From: Lacunisphaera limnophila
Lineage (GTDB): Bacteria; Verrucomicrobiota; Verrucomicrobiia; Opitutales; Opitutaceae
Length of the DNA: 64,000 bases
Direction: 5' to 3'
Assembly: GCF_001746835.1 (NCBI RefSeq)
Contig: NZ_CP016094.1
Coordinates: 3,425,501 to 3,489,500, forward strand
A program made the position numbers and the translations under genes. Each line of letters opens with the position of its first letter. Positions within the stretch are counted from its first letter, which is position 1. A model generated the notes under the pieces. That model made no database searches. It worked only from the letters and a program-made list of their open reading frames with translations, and was not told where the DNA came from. Shown here in pieces: positions 63,603 to 64,000 of the stretch.

Positions 63603-64000
63603 TTAGAATCCGAAATTGAAGCGCAGCACGTGATTCCAGTCCGGGGCGCCGTCGGAGATGCCCTTGTAGACCGCCAGATCCCACCAGGTGTTCTCGGAAA
63701 TCGCCAGGGTCACGCCGCCGCCCATGATCCCGGAGACCTTCGAGCCATCCGAGGCCTTGGCGAGGGCCGCCTCGCCGTAGATACCGATGGCGCTGGTCAA
63801 CTCGCGGCTCAGTGAGCCTGAAAAGTAGAAGTTGAGGTCGTACCCGTCATCCGTGTTGTTCCGTAGAAAATCGACTTCGGCCATCACGTCGCAATGGAAG
63901 CCGGCTGCGAGGTTCGTGGTCCACGGCAGGATGATCCCGCCTTCCACCGCATCGTTGCCCACATTGCCGCTGTTCGTGGGCATCTTCACAAAGGGGATGA
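63603..64000 (-). CDS. C-terminal part of an outer-membrane beta-barrel protein, cut by window edge
   Basis: About 132 residues are visible and the frame stays open to the right edge (first readable residues IPFVKMPTN), so the start lies outside. Alternating hydrophobic strands (GGIILPWTTNL, LNFYFSGSLSREL, GIMGGGVTLAI) and a final aromatic residue in RFNFGF indicate an outer-membrane beta barrel. The KMPTN...VEGGIILPW pattern resembles PF13557 (MetA-pathway/transporter-like). Placed right before sitA, it may help metal entry across the outer membrane. Confidence 0.75.
   Translation of the reverse strand, partial: IPFVKMPTNSGNVGNDAVEGGIILPWTTNLAAGFHCDVMAEVDFLRNNTDDGYDLNFYFSGSLSRELTSAIGIYGEAALAKASDGSKVSGIMGGGVTLAISENTWWDLAVYKGISDGAPDWNHVLRFNFGF

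Overview
The window reads as an ordinary chromosomal stretch from a GC-rich Gram-negative bacterium, most likely a member of Verrucomicrobiota close to Opitutaceae. That placement is an inference from gene content and style: very dense packing with many ATGA/GTGA overlaps, a DUF5069-like protein, a SpoIVB-type S55 protease domain in an organism with no visible sporulation genes, a full Tol/TonB envelope set, menaquinone genes, and many short-period intergenic repeats. No transposase, phage gene or CRISPR array was found. Two tRNA genes (Ala-GGC, Lys-TTT) and a probable 6S RNA cut by the left edge are present.

Layout. 1-4.3 kb: probable 6S RNA, a small membrane protein, a family B DNA polymerase and a polytopic membrane protein. 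4.3-7.8 kb (minus): a Tat-exported molybdenum hydroxylase pair and a DUF5069-like protein. 8-12.7 kb: menC-menE, polX and a GAF protein. 12.9-20 kb (minus): a secreted propeller-like protein, an S55 protease, hemL and nadE. 20.1-22.6 kb: maf, a TonB-like protein and an RluA-type pseudouridine synthase. 22.7-29.4 kb: mutS, an alpha/beta hydrolase, a MATE transporter, holB and tmk. 29.5-31.7 kb: tolQ-tolR-tonB-like and tRNA-Ala. 31.7-35 kb: an M50 protease, a sigma-54-type response regulator and galE.

35.0-43.6 kb is the most distinctive region. It is a same-strand run of KAS II-like synthase, acyl carrier protein, two phytoene-desaturase-like flavoenzymes, an exported TIM-barrel protein, FabZ-like dehydratase, FabI-like reductase, an OleA-like thiolase-fold synthase and an OleB-like hydrolase. 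It looks like a dedicated acyl-chain pathway that could make a desaturated or head-to-head joined lipid. The OleC and OleD partners are not in the window.

43.7-49.9 kb (minus): lepB, lepA, fabD, a proline-rich exported protein and a PilT/PilU ATPase. 50-52.2 kb: dapA-dapB-ruvA. 52.2-53.6 kb (minus): ECF sigma factor with its probable anti-sigma factor. 53.7-55.3 kb: tRNA-Lys, a NarL-type regulator and a Pal-like lipoprotein. 55.3-60 kb (minus): fucosidase, M20 peptidase, M48 lipoprotein and an amidohydrolase. 60.1-64 kb (minus): a SitABCD-type manganese/iron ABC transporter and the end of an outer-membrane protein gene that runs off the window.

A second theme is small repeats. At least six places carry degenerate tandem repeats of 7, 8 or 9 nt, or palindromes, and three of these lie in frame inside coding genes (menC, menE and the S55 protease gene). 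A 63-nt cloverleaf-like inverted repeat sits between nadE and maf.
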